Below are positions 11,760 through 23,949 of a DNA stretch of 64,000 nucleotides, piece by piece. Position 1 is the first letter of the stretch; each line of letters starts with the position of its first letter. Under the pieces are notes generated by a model, which was given only the letters and a program-made list of their open reading frames with translations, searched no databases and was not told the DNA's origin. The stretch comes from Chlorocebus sabaeus (taxonomy: Eukaryota; Chordata; Mammalia; Primates; Cercopithecidae). The translations under genes were made by a program, and so were the position numbers. The stretch is taken from the NCBI RefSeq assembly GCF_047675955.1, contig NC_132928.1, positions 45,192,889 through 45,256,888 of the forward strand, given 5' to 3'.

Positions 11760-11870
11760 TTACTTAAAAGTATAACTTAAAGATCTTTTCATATCTGCAC
11801 ATACAGATTTTTTATTCTTTTTAACAGGTGCGACACATTCCACAGAATGATGGATCATTCTTTAGCATAT
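11760..11870 (-). repeat. Possible L1M fragment
   Basis: The run tcttttcatatctgcacata then ttattctttttaacag then cacattccacagaatgatgg resembles antisense L1 ORF2 3' sequence. Short and diverged. Confidence 0.4.
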
Positions 11871-11949
11871 AGAAGGTCATTCAGCTTGTTGATACAGCTC
11901 GGGCTTTTGCGTTTTTAGAGTAGCCCCATGGGGTAGGAAGACTCCAATA

Positions 11950-12474
11950 CGGCCTGCAGGGACCCCAGTCTCTAAGACTCACACCCTTGTGCAATCGCTT
12001 CTCACACTGTACCTCTACCAGGGTTGGTCTATGTGATCAACAGTCTACAGCAGAAATAATGGTAGGCCACTTCCAAGATGTGGTTATAAAAGATTGCAGC
12101 TTCCCTCTTGGGTGCTCTCTGGCCGGCTCCCTCTGTCTCTCTTGGTTCATATGCTTTGAAGGAAGCCAGCATGTACATCATAAAGACACTCAGGTCACCC
12201 ACGGAAGGTCCAGGTGGTGAGGAACTGAGGCCTCCCAACAGCAAGCATGAGGGTGCTTGGGAAGTGAATTCTCCAGCCCCACCTGAGCTTTGAGATGAAT
12301 GCAGCTGCTGCCCACAGTTTGGCAGCAATTTCATGAGGGACCCTGAGCCACAAATGCCCAGCTAAAGTGCTCCTAATTCCTGAACTCAGAAACTGTACGA
12401 GATAATACATATTTATGGTTTTAAGCTGCTAAATTTTGTGGTAACGTGTTACGTAGTACTAGGTAACTAATACA
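11950..12474 (+). mobile_element. MaLR LTR, MLT1 type
   Basis: Long colinear similarity to an MLT1 LTR (C/D-like, from memory): ggttggtctatgtgatcaac, gaagccagcatgtac, gaggaactgaggcctccc, agggaccctgagccacaaat, ending ggtaactaataca at 12474. It is a solo LTR; no internal retroviral sequence follows. Its left edge is approximate. Confidence 0.75.
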
Positions 12475-13745
12475 TCACATATGGTGAAGTCCTAGCAGTA
12501 GACTATGTAGATCAATGGTAAATGCATTAAACATTTTGAAAGATATTGATAAATTATCTACCAGTGAGGAGCCACTAACAGAGCAAGGGTTCTGGTTTCC
12601 CCAAATCCTCATGAGCATCAGAAATTATCAAACTCAAAAAATGTTTGCTAAACGAAATGGGTGAAAAATAGCCCCCGATTGCTTTGACCTGTGTTTTTTT
12701 AATTTCAAAAGTTCTTTGGGGCCCACACAAGGCATCATCAGTAATGCACAGGAAAAAGTGTATGGTAGGGTTCAAGTGATTCATGACACAGTAAGAGACA
12801 CTGAGCCACCCTGCCTCAACCTCTAAACCACTGCCTTTCATTTAAAATTCCCATTAAGCAATTAATTTTATAAAAGAAATAACCACTGAAGTTGAGTCTA
12901 GGAGTGACAGTAAGCATCCGATTTTGATTACTTTCTCAGAAATGTATAGAACATTAAATGATTTTAATAAGAAGCATGCCCTTGAACCTCAAGCCATGAG
13001 CCTCAAATCAGAACAGATATAAATTCAAGTGTTGATTCCTTTTAATGTTGCTGAACCAGAAGTTTGATAACAAACTAGAGTGAGTAACTGGGATCAAACA
13101 GCAACCAAATGTCTGTATTTTCCAAAGCTACTTAAATGAAACGTGACTACAGTCTCAAATCAAATATGAACTCAACTATGTCTTTATTTGAATTTAGCTC
13201 CTGGTGAGAATAAATGGTTCTGAAAAAAATTTATCTTTTATAAAAAGCTATACACAAGACTAGAACTCGGTGATATTTGAGAGAAGCAAAAATAATACTC
13301 TTTGCTAGAGAAAAGCATCTGAAATCATCGTAAGTCTCCTACCGCCAGCAACCCCAAGTTCCACAATAATGAAGACAAATGTACATTTAGTATTTTTAAA
13401 AATAAACACTATTCTTGATGACATCTTACTAAATTATCAAATATATCTGTTTCTACTCCCAGAAGTGATAACATTTTTATAAAAATAAACCTACCTCTTA
13501 GAAAGATATAGTGGACATATTGCATCAGAGAAATTCTAGAAAGAAGTTCCCAGATACCAAGGGCCAAAAACCAAGACAAATAGTTGTAGATGATTTTAAA
13601 TGGTCTTTAATGACAAAAATAACTCAGAAGGCCTTGTATGGTTATTACACTAACTAGCTGATTTTTCACTTGTACATGATGAATAAGTGACAATATAATT
13701 TAATTATTACTGTTACTTTCCCAGGCTACGATAGTCAGAGAAAGA
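12475..13745. other. Unique intronic DNA
   Basis: No gene, no confident repeat. AT-rich with chance frames only. Confidence 0.4.
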
Positions 13746-14027
13746 TTTTTTTTTTCTTCTTCTTGTAAGAGATTGAGTCTTGCTCTGTTGCCCAGGATGG
13801 GTGATCATGGCTCACTGCAGCCTTGACCTCCTGGGTTCAAGTGACCTCCCACCTCAGTCTCCAGATTAAGTGGGACCATAGGCACACACCAGCACCTAAC
13901 CCAGCTAATTTTTTAACTTTTTTTGTGAAGAAGGGGTCTCGCTATATTGCCAAGGCTGGAATTCCTGGGTTCAACTGATCCTCCCGCTGCAGCATCCCAA
14001 AGTGCCAGGATTACAGGCATGAGCCAA
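13746..14027 (-). mobile_element. Alu (AluJ-like)
   Basis: It starts with a T run and gattgagtcttgctctgttg, then gatcatggctcactgcagcc, and ends at ttacaggcatgagcca. The final 10-15 bp of the Alu 5' end are missing, so it is slightly 5'-truncated. High divergence. Confidence 0.9.
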
Positions 14028-14434
14028 GGAAAAGAAATTGAAGTGTTGGCTCCCACAGCCAGGTGGATGCCATGCTCAGGGTTCTCTAAGGTTCAAGCCA
14101 GAGGACATTTTATTTTCACTAAGCAGTATCATCCCCCAAAGCACTCTTTCCCAATCATAGTCAAAGAAGGCTTTGGATAAGGCCATGGAACGTTAACTCT
14201 TTCTTTCCTCCCTTAGGATAATGTGGTCATGGAAGGCAAGCAGTCTCCAAAAAGCCAGGAGAGTGAGGGGCTCTGGACTCATTGAAGTGAACTCTCCTTC
14301 TTCTCCCCAGAGGTCTGCTGGATCCTCATGGAGATACAAAGATGATCATCCTTGTCTTGTTACTGGCACATGCTCCACACACAGCGTATGCTCCATAAAG
14401 ATTTTTGAATACCTCATCTATGTATAAACACTAT

Positions 14435-14740
14435 CTTTTTTTTTTTTTTTTTTTTTTGAGATGGAGTCTCGCTCTGTAGCTCAGGCTGGAGTGCAGTGAC
14501 ACGATCTCGGCTCACTGCAAGCTCGGCCTCCCGAGTTCACGCCATTCTCCTGCCTCAGCCTCCTGAGTAGCTGGGACTACAGGTGCCCACCACTGCGCCT
14601 GGCTAATTTTTTTGTATTTCTAGTAGAGATGGGGTTTCACCGTGTTAGCCAGGATGGTCTTGATCTCCTGACCCTGTGATCCACCCGCCTTGGCCTCCCA
14701 AAGTGCTGGGATTATAGGCGTGAGCCACCACGCCCTGCCT
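14435..14740 (-). mobile_element. AluY-like element with imperfect TSD
   Basis: A T22 tract followed by gagatggagtctcgctctgt. It carries Y-type signatures on the antisense strand: gttcacgccattctcc, caccgtgttagccaggatgg and actgcaagctcggcctcc. The flanks gtataaacactat (14422-14434) and gtaaaagcactat (14741-14753) match at 11 of 13 positions. It is among the younger repeats here. Confidence 0.94.
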
Positions 14741-15004
14741 GTAAAAGCACTATTTCTTATTGTACTCACTAACTCACCACCTCTCCATGTAGGAAGGAGA
14801 AAGGATTCTCTGACATGGAAGTTTCCCATCCAGTGGCAGCTCAGAATTCTGACATGCTTGCCAGGTACATCATCTACAACCTTCAGATAACAAAAAACAA
14901 ACATATGTTTTGCTGAAATATGCATTCTGTCCTGTGAATCATTATGGATCCTATTGAATCCCTTGAGTGAATACTACTGGGAACTATGATTGGGTCATTC
15001 TGGC

Positions 15005-15195
15005 TACTGCAGCCAGCCTGCTTGGGTTTGAATCTAGCTCCATTCTTAACTGGTTGTGTGACCCCAGGCAAGTCACCTAAGTGTTTAAATTTTCCTCATC
15101 TCTAAAATAAGAATATTAAAAGCACTTTTTCCTAAGACATGTAAAGTGCTTAGAACTGTGCCTGGCACCCAGTGTATGCTATTAGTATTATTATA
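15005..15195 (+). repeat. SINE MIR
   Basis: Good MIR order: gcctgcttgggtttgaatct, gttgtgtgaccccaggcaag, tcctcatctctaaaataaga, tgcctggcacccagtgtatg. It is nearly full length on the plus strand. Confidence 0.85.
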
Positions 15196-15199
15196 CGAA

Positions 15200-16280
15200 T
15201 TGCCCTGTCTTTTACCTTGATATCCCCACATCTGGTAGGATGTTCATGTGAGACCCTGTAGAAGGGCTGGGGTTTCTGCTCAAATATTTAGGCAACTCTA
15301 AGTGGCTAAGCTGATGATCTTCCCAACAAGTTGTGACAATAACTGACAAGCTAAAGATGACTGCACCCAGTATAGAAGAGGAATTTGCCTGAAAGCAAAA
15401 ACAAGAGCACAGTTCAATCACCTTCGCCCTTCCTTTCCCAGAATATTCAACATCAGCATATTCAAGAGTTCTGTACTTGTAAAACTGTCATAGGATAGCT
15501 GGCTAAGCTCACAAACCACACCAGCCCGAAGCCACACTGAATCCTGTCACCTTCCCACTCAAGTTCAGACGCTTCTAGCTGAGCAACTCTGCATGCCAGT
15601 CTGTGATCCCCTGGTTTCCAGATTATTAAATGAAAACACATTCATTGGCACACCTTTCCCAAAAAGTCAAGCAAGCAAATGAGTTTTCCCTCTGGACTGC
15701 CAGGTCCACTGTGCTCGTCATGCAAAGAAGAAACCCAGGCCACTGCTTTTAAAGTTTTAAAGGGAGAGCACTGTAAACAATTAAGGTTCTTTGGGTTCTT
15801 AACATCATCAGAGGACCATGATGAGATCTCTTTGTAAATATTTAAGAATCACATATTTTCTCCCTGGCATTTCTGCCAGGGTCTGAGCATAAGATATATA
15901 TTCATATCTGTCACCTGAAGACATCCAGACAGGCCACTTATAAACAACCCTAGCTAGAGACCTAAAGAAGAGGTGAGGTCATAATTCTGTGTGCTGGGGT
16001 GGAGACAGGCGGTAGATGGCGAGGTCAAAGCTAGTTCTTCTAATGATGACAAGAAAGTATGATCATTGAGGATGGTGCTCAAAGTAATTATTTTAAAGAT
16101 ATTTACTTAAATAAACAAGCAAATAAATAAAAACTAGGGGTTCCTGAGGGGGAAAATAACACACTGGCTATGTGTGAAAAAAGTATAATTTATATTTCAT
16201 CTGTACTGCTACCTTCAAACTTGGGCAAAATCAACAACAGACATTAAGTAGTTCTGGGATCCCACCCTTCTCCAAGAGGC
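15200..16280. other. Unique intronic DNA
   Basis: No repeat or gene recognised. A short TAAA-rich patch lies near 16110-16130. Confidence 0.4.
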
Positions 16281-16284
16281 CAGA

Positions 16285-16490
16285 TGTCACAGAAAACATG
16301 TCTTTAAATCCCAGTTCCTTCATACCCATTTCCCCAACTATGTGGGGTTTAGTAAATTTATTGGTTTCTCTATATCTCAATTTCCTCAGGTAAATGATGA
16401 TTGTTATGAAGATTTTTGAGATAATTCATATGGACCACTTAGATCCACATGGCAAACAGGAGCATACAACAATCGTTAGTTATTATCATT
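16285..16490 (+). repeat. SINE MIR fragment
   Basis: The run tctctatatctcaatttcct then gataattcatatggacc then tcgttagttattatcatt is in MIR core-to-3' order. Diverged. Confidence 0.6.
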
Positions 16491-16710
16491 TATTTTTGGA
16501 ACTGGCTTTCAAATAAATGAAATAATTCTTTTAAATGGTTAAAAAACAATAAACATTTGGAGAAAAAACTGATATGATGGCATTTACGCCATCTGTGGCA
16601 ATACCATTTACAGGTACAGATCAAAAAGTCACCACATTGCAAGGCATCAGAACTACAAAAATAACTTTTTAGCTTCATAAACTTTTTCTAAAACTAGATT
16701 AGAAATTCCT

Positions 16711-17012
16711 GGCTGGGCACAGTGGCTCATGCCTGTAATCCCAGCACTTTGGGAGACCAAGGCAGGCAGATCACCTGAGGTCAAGAGCTCGAGACCAGCC
16801 TGACCAACATGGTGAAACCCCATCTCTACTAAAAATACAAAACCTTAACTGGGCGTGGTGGCGGGCACCTGTAGTCCCAGGTACTTGGAAGGCTGAAGTG
16901 GGAGAATCGCTTGAACCCAGGAGGTGAAGGTTGCAGTTGAGATTGTGCCACTGCACTCCAGCCTGAATGGGGGAGAAAGACTCAGTCTCAAAAAAAAAAA
17001 AAAAAAAAAAAA
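16711..17012 (+). mobile_element. Alu (AluS-like)
   Basis: It starts ggctgggcacagtggctcat and ends at a poly(A) of about 22 bases (16990-17012). Full length. No convincing TSD. Confidence 0.96.
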
Positions 17013-17374
17013 GCCTCCTGTAGCCACCAATGCTGCCAGAATCAAAGATGGATCATAAGTCTATCAATCTCTTTTAAAATCTTGGTACATCTTGTAACTT
17101 AAAAATTATGTTAAGATGCAATTTGTGAATGTACATTTACTTAAAATATTACTACTAACTACTAGGAAAGAATAACAACAACTAAATTGAACTAATTGAG
17201 CACTAGTTTTTAGTATTTGGGTAAAAGATACATGCATTAGGCACTGGATTTTTCTGGCATTTATTAACAATTATTTACAATAATGGGTCTTTAATGACTT
17301 CACTTTCAATAGCTAAGTAGTAACTGACATGCTAGCACTCATTATCCATAGGTGGGGTATTTTAGTTTCTGTTT

Positions 17375-17765
17375 ATATCAGCCAGTAGGTTATGTTGTAG
17401 TAACAAACATCCCCAAAACAGAATGGTTTAAAACAACAAGGGTTTATTTCTCACTCCTGGGTACATGTTCATTACAGGTCAGCAGGGTCACTGCTCTGTG
17501 CCATGTCCTTATTCAGGAATGCAGATCAAAACAGACCAGAAATCTGGAACTTTGCAGGTCACCATGGTAGGCAGAATGGAATCTGTAGAATTCTGCATTG
17601 GGTCTTAAGACTTCCTTTTAAAGGTGACACATATCCCCTCCACTCACATTTCATCTGGAAAAACAAGTCATGTGGTCACACAGGGTCAAAGAAGTACGCA
17701 TGGACCCAGAGGGAGGAGATTTGGAATACTAGTGACCAGGTCAAGTGACTACCATACCATATAAA
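17375..17765 (+). mobile_element. Probable ERVL-type LTR, diverged
   Basis: The motif order gtagtaacaaacatccccaa, ggtttaaaacaacaagggtt, tatttctcactcctgg, then cacatttcatctgg and gtcatgtggtcacaca resembles the LTRs of the ERVL class. Terminal bases are unclear and no internal retroviral sequence is seen. The family name is not assigned. Confidence 0.5.
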
Positions 17766-17803
17766 AAACTTTGCAGGATTTTTTCACTTTAATTTAAAGA
17801 TTA

Positions 17804-17818
17804 AAACATGCAGCTGTA
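17804..17818. repeat. Left TSD of the L1
   Basis: Sequence aaacatgcagctgta, repeated exactly at 20329-20343. The pair brackets the 5'-truncated L1 and fixes its ends. Confidence 0.9.
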
Positions 17819-19473
17819 AAAAGTCCTGCACCTGATTGCTTCACTGGTGAGTTCTACTAAACATTTAAAGAACAAATACCAATCCTTCTCAAACTTTTCT
17901 AAATAACTGAAGAAGAGGAAACATTTACTAACTTATTTATATAAGACCATCATTATCCTGATACAGAAGCCAGACAAAGACACTACAGAAAAGAAAATTA
18001 TAGACCAATATCTCTTATGAACATTGATGCAAAAATCCTCAACAAAATACCAGCAAACTGAATTCAGCATATTAAAAAAGATTATACACCATGACCAAGT
18101 GGGATTTATTCCTAGAATGCCAAGATGCTTCAACATATAAAAATCAATCAATGTAATATGCCACATTTACAGAATGAAGGGAAAAAACATAACCATCTTA
18201 ATTGATGGTGAAAGAGCATTTGACAAAACTCAACACCCTTTCATGATAAACACTCAACAAACTAGTAGTAGAAGGAAATCACCTCAAACTAGCAAAAGCC
18301 ACATGTGAAAAACCCCAGTGAACATCATACTTAATGTGAAAGACTAAAATCTTCCCTCTAATATCAAGAACAAGGGAAGGATGCCCACTTTCATCACTTC
18401 AATTCAACATGGAACTGGAAGTTCTAGCCAGAGCAATTAGGCAAGGAAAAGAAATTAAAGGTATTCAAATTGTAAAGATAAAAGCAAACATTTCTTTTTG
18501 CAAGTAATATAATCTTATGTTTGGAAAACCCTAAAGATTCCACACACAATAAAAAAGTCAGTTAGAACAAATGACTTAATAACAAAATTACAATAATCAG
18601 AACAGTGTGGTACTGACATAAAGATAGACATATGAAATGAAACAGAATGGAGAACTCAGAAATATGCTTTTGTATATGTGGTCAAATGATTTTTGACAAG
18701 GCTGCCAAGACCATTCAATAGAGAAAAGAGAGTCTTTCCAACAAATGGTGCTGGAAAAACTGGACATCAATATGCAAAAGAATGCCATTAGACTCTTAAT
18801 ACTATATACAAAATGACCTCAAAATGGATCAAAGATCAAAACATAGGACTAAAACTATAAAGCCGTTATTAGAAAGCATAGGGCAAAAGCTTCATGACAT
18901 TGCATTTGACAGTGACTTCTTGGAAATAACACCAAAGGCACAGGCAACAAAAGAAAAAAAAATGGATTTCATGAAAATGAAAAATTTTGTTCATCAAAAG
19001 ATATGAGTGATAGAATAAAAAGGCAACCTACAGAATGAGAAAGAATATTTGAAATCATATATCTATTAAGGGATTAATATCAAAAAATATATAGAATTTC
19101 TAAAACTTAACAACAAAAGAAGCAAACAACTAAATTAAAAGATTGGAAAAGGACTTGAATAGATATTTCTCCAAAGGAGAGATACAAATGGCTAATAAGC
19201 ACATGAAAAGATGTTCGATCTCACTAAATCATCAGGAAGATATAATTTGAAACCACAATGAATTACCACCTCACATTGACTAGGATGACTACTCTCATGA
19301 AAACCCAGAAAATATCAAGTGTTGGTGAGGATGCAGAGTAACTAGAATCCTTGTACACTGTTGGTGGGAATGTGAAAAGTTACAGCTACTGTGGAAAAGT
19401 TATGGCAGTTCCTCAAAACATTAAAAATCAAACTACCATATGGTCCAGCAATTCCACTTCTGGGTATGTGCCC

Positions 19474-19491
19474 AAAAGAATTGAAATTAGG
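19474..19491. repeat. Left TSD of the nested Alu
   Basis: The L1 sequence aaaagaattgaaattagg is repeated at about 19793-19810, after the Alu tail. The downstream copy resumes the L1 reading at gtctcgaagagatacttg. Confidence 0.9.
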
Positions 19492-19792
19492 GGCTGGGTG
19501 CAGTGGCTCACGCCTGCAATCCCAGCACTTTGGGAGGCCGAGGTGGGCGTATCACCTGAGGTCGAGAGTTTGAGACCAACCTGACCAACATGGAGAAACC
19601 CCGTCTCTACTAAAAATACAAAATTAGCCGGCATGGTGGTGCATCCCTGTAATCCTAGTTGCTTGGGAGGCTGAGGCAGGAAAGTAGCTTGAACCTGGGA
19701 AGCAGAGGGTGCGGTGAGCCAAGATCATGCCATTGCACTCCAGCCTGGGCAACGAGAGTGCGACTATGTCTCAAAAAAAAAAAAAGAAAAAA
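19492..19792 (+). mobile_element. Alu (AluS-like) nested in the L1
   Basis: It starts ggctgggtgcagtggctcac and ends with an A-rich tail containing one G. Flanked by about 18-bp TSDs derived from L1 sequence, so it inserted after the L1. Confidence 0.97.
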
Positions 19793-20328
19793 AAAAGAAT
19801 TGAAATTAGGGTCTCGAAGAGATACTTGTACACCCATGTTCAAAGCAGCATTATTCACAATAGCTAAAACATGGAGGCAACTCAAATTTCTACTGACAGA
19901 GGAACACGTAAGTAAAATGTGTATATACATACAGTGGAATATTATTCAGCCTTAAAAAGGAGAAACTGAAGAGGAAATTTCGATATAGGCTACAACATGG
20001 ATGGGCCTTCAGGACATTATGCTAAATGAAATAAGCCATTCTCAAAACGACAAACATTGTATGATTCCACTTATATGAGGCACTTAGAGTAGTTAAAACT
20101 ATAGAGACAGAAAATAGAATGGTGGCTGCCCGGGACAGAGGGGAAGGAGGAATGGGAAGTTACTGTTTAATGGGTATAGAATTTCAGTTTTACTAGATGA
20201 AGAGTTCTAGAGATGGATGATGGTGATGGAGACACAGAATTATGAATGTATTTAATGTCACTGAACTGTACACAACTATTAAGACGGTAAATATTGTTAT
20301 GCAAATTTTATCACAATTTAAAAAATCC

Positions 20329-20343
20329 AAACATGCAGCTGTA
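20329..20343. repeat. Right TSD of the L1
   Basis: Exact repeat of aaacatgcagctgta found at 17804-17818. Confidence 0.9.
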
Positions 20344-20754
20344 TCTAATTCAAACATAGCCCATATATACCCTGGGCCATGCAAGGGAGGGAATTAGTAC
20401 TTTGTATTCAACAGAAGCCAACTTGATTCTTTGGATGCAAAACGAAACTTGGATGAGAAAGTTGCAAAAAGTAATTAAGGTCCCAGTTAATTTCTTATCT
20501 GTTTTCTCATTTTTAGGGAAAATAATCTTTTTTTTTCTTTTCACACAAAGAATGTATTCCATCAGGCTATGCTATGTAAATTTACAAGGTCACCCCTGCT
20601 GGGATTTCTTCCATCTACCTCCTCTGCCACCTTCAAACACAGGCATCTGCACAGGAGGAATAGTATCCGAATTTTTTTCACAGGTTGATAGGCAATTAGA
20701 CATGGAACTTGCATGCATTATTTATTTTTAAAGCTGGAAAGGACCTCACATGCT

Positions 20755-21190
20755 ATGGCAGGCACCTACTAGTTGTCCTCAGATATCTACCCCTCCCCAA
20801 CACACACATTGCAGTTGTACATGACAACTATATGACATGATGTGACAGCCATTTCTCACCTCTCTCCCAGTGAGGTGTGACCATGTGACTACATTCTCAT
20901 CAAAGTGGTATGAGTGGAGGCCGCGTGTCACTTTTAGATCATGACTCTAAAGGAGGGGGTGTGTCCTCCCCTTGGTCCTTTCCCTCCTCTCACTGGCTGG
21001 TGTGTGGACATGAGTGCAGGCACTGGAGCAGCAGACTCAACCACAGGGTGAAGCTGTGTAGTGAGCACAGTGGAGCAACAAGATAGCAAGAACCTGGGTC
21101 CCTGAAAATGTGAAGTTCCTACCCAGCTCTTGGCATGTGTATGCCAACATTGTATGTGGAAGAAATAAATGTTTGGAATAAAGTTTGACC
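20755..21190 (+). mobile_element. MaLR LTR, MLT1-like
   Basis: The order gtgaccatgtgactacattc, ggtgtgtcctccccttggtc, agcaacaagatagcaagaac, ctgggtccctgaaaatgtga, then gaagaaataaatgtttgg (poly(A)-signal region) matches an MLT1-class LTR from memory. The 3' edge is missing or diverged. Solo LTR. Confidence 0.6.
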
Positions 21191-21204
21191 CAGGTCAGAT
21201 GGGT

Positions 21205-21290
21205 CAAATCTCACTTTAAAATGAAGAAACTGAGGCCAAAGAGATTAAAAGGCATGCCCAGGGTCATACAGCCATCCCCTCTGTAAACTG
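21205..21290 (-). repeat. SINE MIR fragment
   Basis: The run tgaagaaactgaggccaaag then catgcccagggtcatacagc is the antisense MIR core. Confidence 0.75.
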
Positions 21291-22329
21291 TATATTACAA
21301 TGATGGAAAATTACTCTTTTTTCCTGTTAATGGCCATGAGAATAAAATCTTTCTGTAATTCCTTCTTGAATGATTTAACGTCATACTCAGCAGGGTAACA
21401 ATAGAATGTAATGCTAAGAACCACATCATTTCAAGTTTCTTAGGATGATAAACGTGTCCTATTAACAGAAATTATTTAATTCAGTGTAGATTGCCAGGGT
21501 ATAAAGTAAATGGAAAATTCTGAAGGTTTTAATGGAGGAAACAGCTCAACTATGAGATAGTCTAGAAGTACATTTCCTAAAGTCCACAGGAAGACAATCA
21601 GTGAGTTGTACTGTGTTTATACTTCCTTCTGAGTAGGAACAGTAAGCCTTCAAATGTGATGGGAACTTGGCTCTGAGTGGTGAAAGTACCCAGCTTTAAT
21701 AAGCACACATCCAAGAAACCACAGCCTTACCCTACTAAGATAAAGTCCATTCATGATCCTGCATTTGCTTTTAGTTAACTTTTTCATAGAAATAGAGAAA
21801 AAGCGTTCTCAACTCACTATGTCCTTGGTATTCTCATTTGTTGTTTAAAAATGACATTCACAAGGAATGATGCTGTTTGACGTATTTTATGTATCTGATG
21901 CTCTAAGGGATTGCAAAATGGCTTGGAATTGTTTCAGAGAGCACAAAAACATCTGACATTATTGGTTTAAGCTTTAGGTACAGTTTGTAGAAAACAAGAA
22001 CATACTTTGGAAGCACTACTTTAGGTTCTACTTAGCGACTTCCTGTTGAGAGAGCTGATACTAAGTCACAACATCACAGGACAACTAAAACCATCAGAAT
22101 GCAAAGCCATTTGGTTCAGTTTTACGCACCCCTCTTTCCAAGCTCCTACACAGCTGTCCCGAATTATTCTCACTACTAGCAGAAATGACAGCTGGTGTGA
22201 AGGGGGATCACTTCCCTACAACAGATCGTAGTTCCCTGTTTCACTGTACTTGTAGCTCTCAAAATCTTCAATGCCAGTTAATGTTTCAAATCTGATGTCA
22301 CATACCTGTTTTAAATGATTTCAAGAGCT
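21291..22329. other. Unique intronic DNA
   Basis: No repeat or gene recognised. Confidence 0.4.
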
Positions 22330-22765
22330 CCTTGTTGCCTCCAGAATACCTTACCTTTAGCACCCAAAGACCTCAAGTCCCCCCATCCTGCCTCTCCAGA
22401 TCCACCCCCTCACTGCTTCCCTTGCTGCCACTACCTTGGACTACACTCCAGTTCAGGGACTTTCTCACCCCACCCTTCTGTACTCTCTGCCTGAGCTGTC
22501 ACCCACCCCAATCTCTTCTGTATTTACGACCCCTGCCTGACCTCTCTCCTACTCCCATGTAAAAGTGACCATTTCCTAGACTTTCCTACCTCTACAGAGT
22601 TACCTGTTCAACTGTGTTTTACTTATTCATGTACCCATGCCCCATTCTATGTCGTGAGCACCTCAAAGGGAGGGATCGCGTCTTAATTTTCTTCCTAATG
22701 TCTGGGATGGTTCTTGGCACACAGATGTTCAATATATGCTTGCCGAATGACTGAGAATAAAAGAA
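22330..22765 (+). repeat. LINE L2 3' region
   Basis: The C/T-rich L2 3' body (ccctgcctgacctctctcct) is followed by gtgagcacctcaaagggagg and ggcacacagatgttcaatat, in L2 sense order. Confidence 0.7.
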
Positions 22766-22802
22766 AAAAGAATCAGAAAGTACACAGCTTAAATCAGTAA
22801 AA

Positions 22803-22828
22803 CTAAAAAAAAAAAACAAAAAAAACCC
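22803..22828. repeat. A-rich tract
   Basis: Two A runs separated by a C (about 22805-22825), ending in cccc. Low complexity. Confidence 0.8.
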
Positions 22829-22944
22829 CACAACCAAATGTGTAAAAGAAACCACAATTTATAATAGTGTCTTTTTGTTAAATCTGTTACGCTGAGATAG
22901 AAAGAAGCAAATCATCTATGGTGCAGAAAAGCCCAGTGAGAGGC

Positions 22945-23280
22945 AATTGATGTCTTTACACCTGGAATGAGAAGACCCAGATTTGAGTCTTAGCTCTACC
23001 ACCTTCTGCCTCTAACTCTGGGCAATTTACATGTACAAAATGAAAATCTAAATTCCACCCCATTCCAAAGTAAATCTCAGCAATAGCTGGCAAGAAACAC
23101 CCCTCTGAGCTTTTCTTTTCTCTTTCTAAATTCACTTAAACAGAATTTAGAAATTTAAACAGAGATGAAAATACCCACAGTACTGACCTCACTGTGTGTG
23201 AGGCTCTGATGAGCTAGTGACTGTAAAAGCACTCTATAAACGATGCAATGACACATAAATGAAAGGCATTATTATCATAG
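22945..23280 (+). repeat. SINE MIR, two diverged parts
   Basis: The part at 22945-23050 shows cccagatttgagtcttagct, then accttctgcctc and gggcaatttacat. The part at about 23190-23280 shows gtaaaagcactctataaacg and ggcattattatcat. Together they follow MIR order with about 140 bp of other sequence between. Confidence 0.6.
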
Positions 23281-23945
23281 ATGGGAAAGAAAGAGACTAT
23301 TCAGAGTGGTTACTGTGGGCCAGGTGTTAGGGATTCAAAGACAACTTAGAAACTCAGGACTGCCCTGGTGAATATTCTCTCAGACAGATCCCACCCCACT
23401 CTCGGGTGGAATCAGAACCACTCACATGACTTTACTCTGCCAACCAACTTCTGTCCCCATAGGTCTGAGTATCGTGGACCAAGTACAAGTCTGGATATGG
23501 CAAAGAAACAAAGGCAGCCCAAGGCAGAGACATACACACCAAATATGGAAGAAAATGCTCCGTCACATACCCCACCCCATTCACTGCCCACTCCCCAGCC
23601 CCGGCCAGGGCCTCCTGTGGAACTGGCTGGCACCCACTCACTCTTTCCTGAAGGACTTTTTATGGGGGATTGTGTGGAGCCAGGTCCCAGAGTTGGGGAT
23701 ATTTGTAATTAGGAAAGGTATACAAAACTGGTCACTTCTCACTTGAAATGAGGACTGCAATATAATTTAATTTTACTTTATTCTTTGTCAAAGAACCAAT
23801 AGCTAAAAAAAATGATGCTGGAACATTTATTTTTGAAACTGTTATGAAGCCTTATTTCTTAGCATCCAACCTGCCTAAGTCTTGGACCTACAGGAAGTAT
23901 TTAAAAATAAAAGACCATGCCTTCTTTAGCATTATGTTCAAGATC
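23281..23945. other. Unique intronic DNA
   Basis: Overlapping chance frames on both strands at 23368-23746 reflect modest GC rather than a gene. A weak L2-like phrase, tgtgggccaggtgttaggga, occurs near 23310. Confidence 0.35.
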
Positions 23946-23949
23946 ACAT

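Larger units (their letters stand above)
17819..20328 (+). mobile_element. 5'-truncated L1 (L1MA/MB-like), broken ORF2 and 3'UTR
   Basis: It begins within the ORF2 reverse-transcriptase region (gattgcttcactggtgag; agaccaatatctcttatgaa; accaagtgggatttattcc), continues to the ORF2 end (tgtacactgttggtgggaat) and the 3'UTR (tgggtatagaatttcagttt), and ends in a decayed A-rich tail. Exact 15-bp TSDs flank it. About 2.2 kb is L1 and the rest is a nested Alu. ORF2 is inactivated: open pieces are shorter than about 80 codons, with frequent stops and frameshifts, and neither the 5'UTR, ORF1 nor the endonuclease part is present. It lies antisense to C1orf21. Confidence 0.94.

Noticed and set aside
17819..20328. 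Possible active L1 reverse transcriptase
   Set aside because: Only the 3' part of ORF2 is present, with many stops, frameshifts and an Alu insertion. The 5'UTR, ORF1 and endonuclease region are absent.
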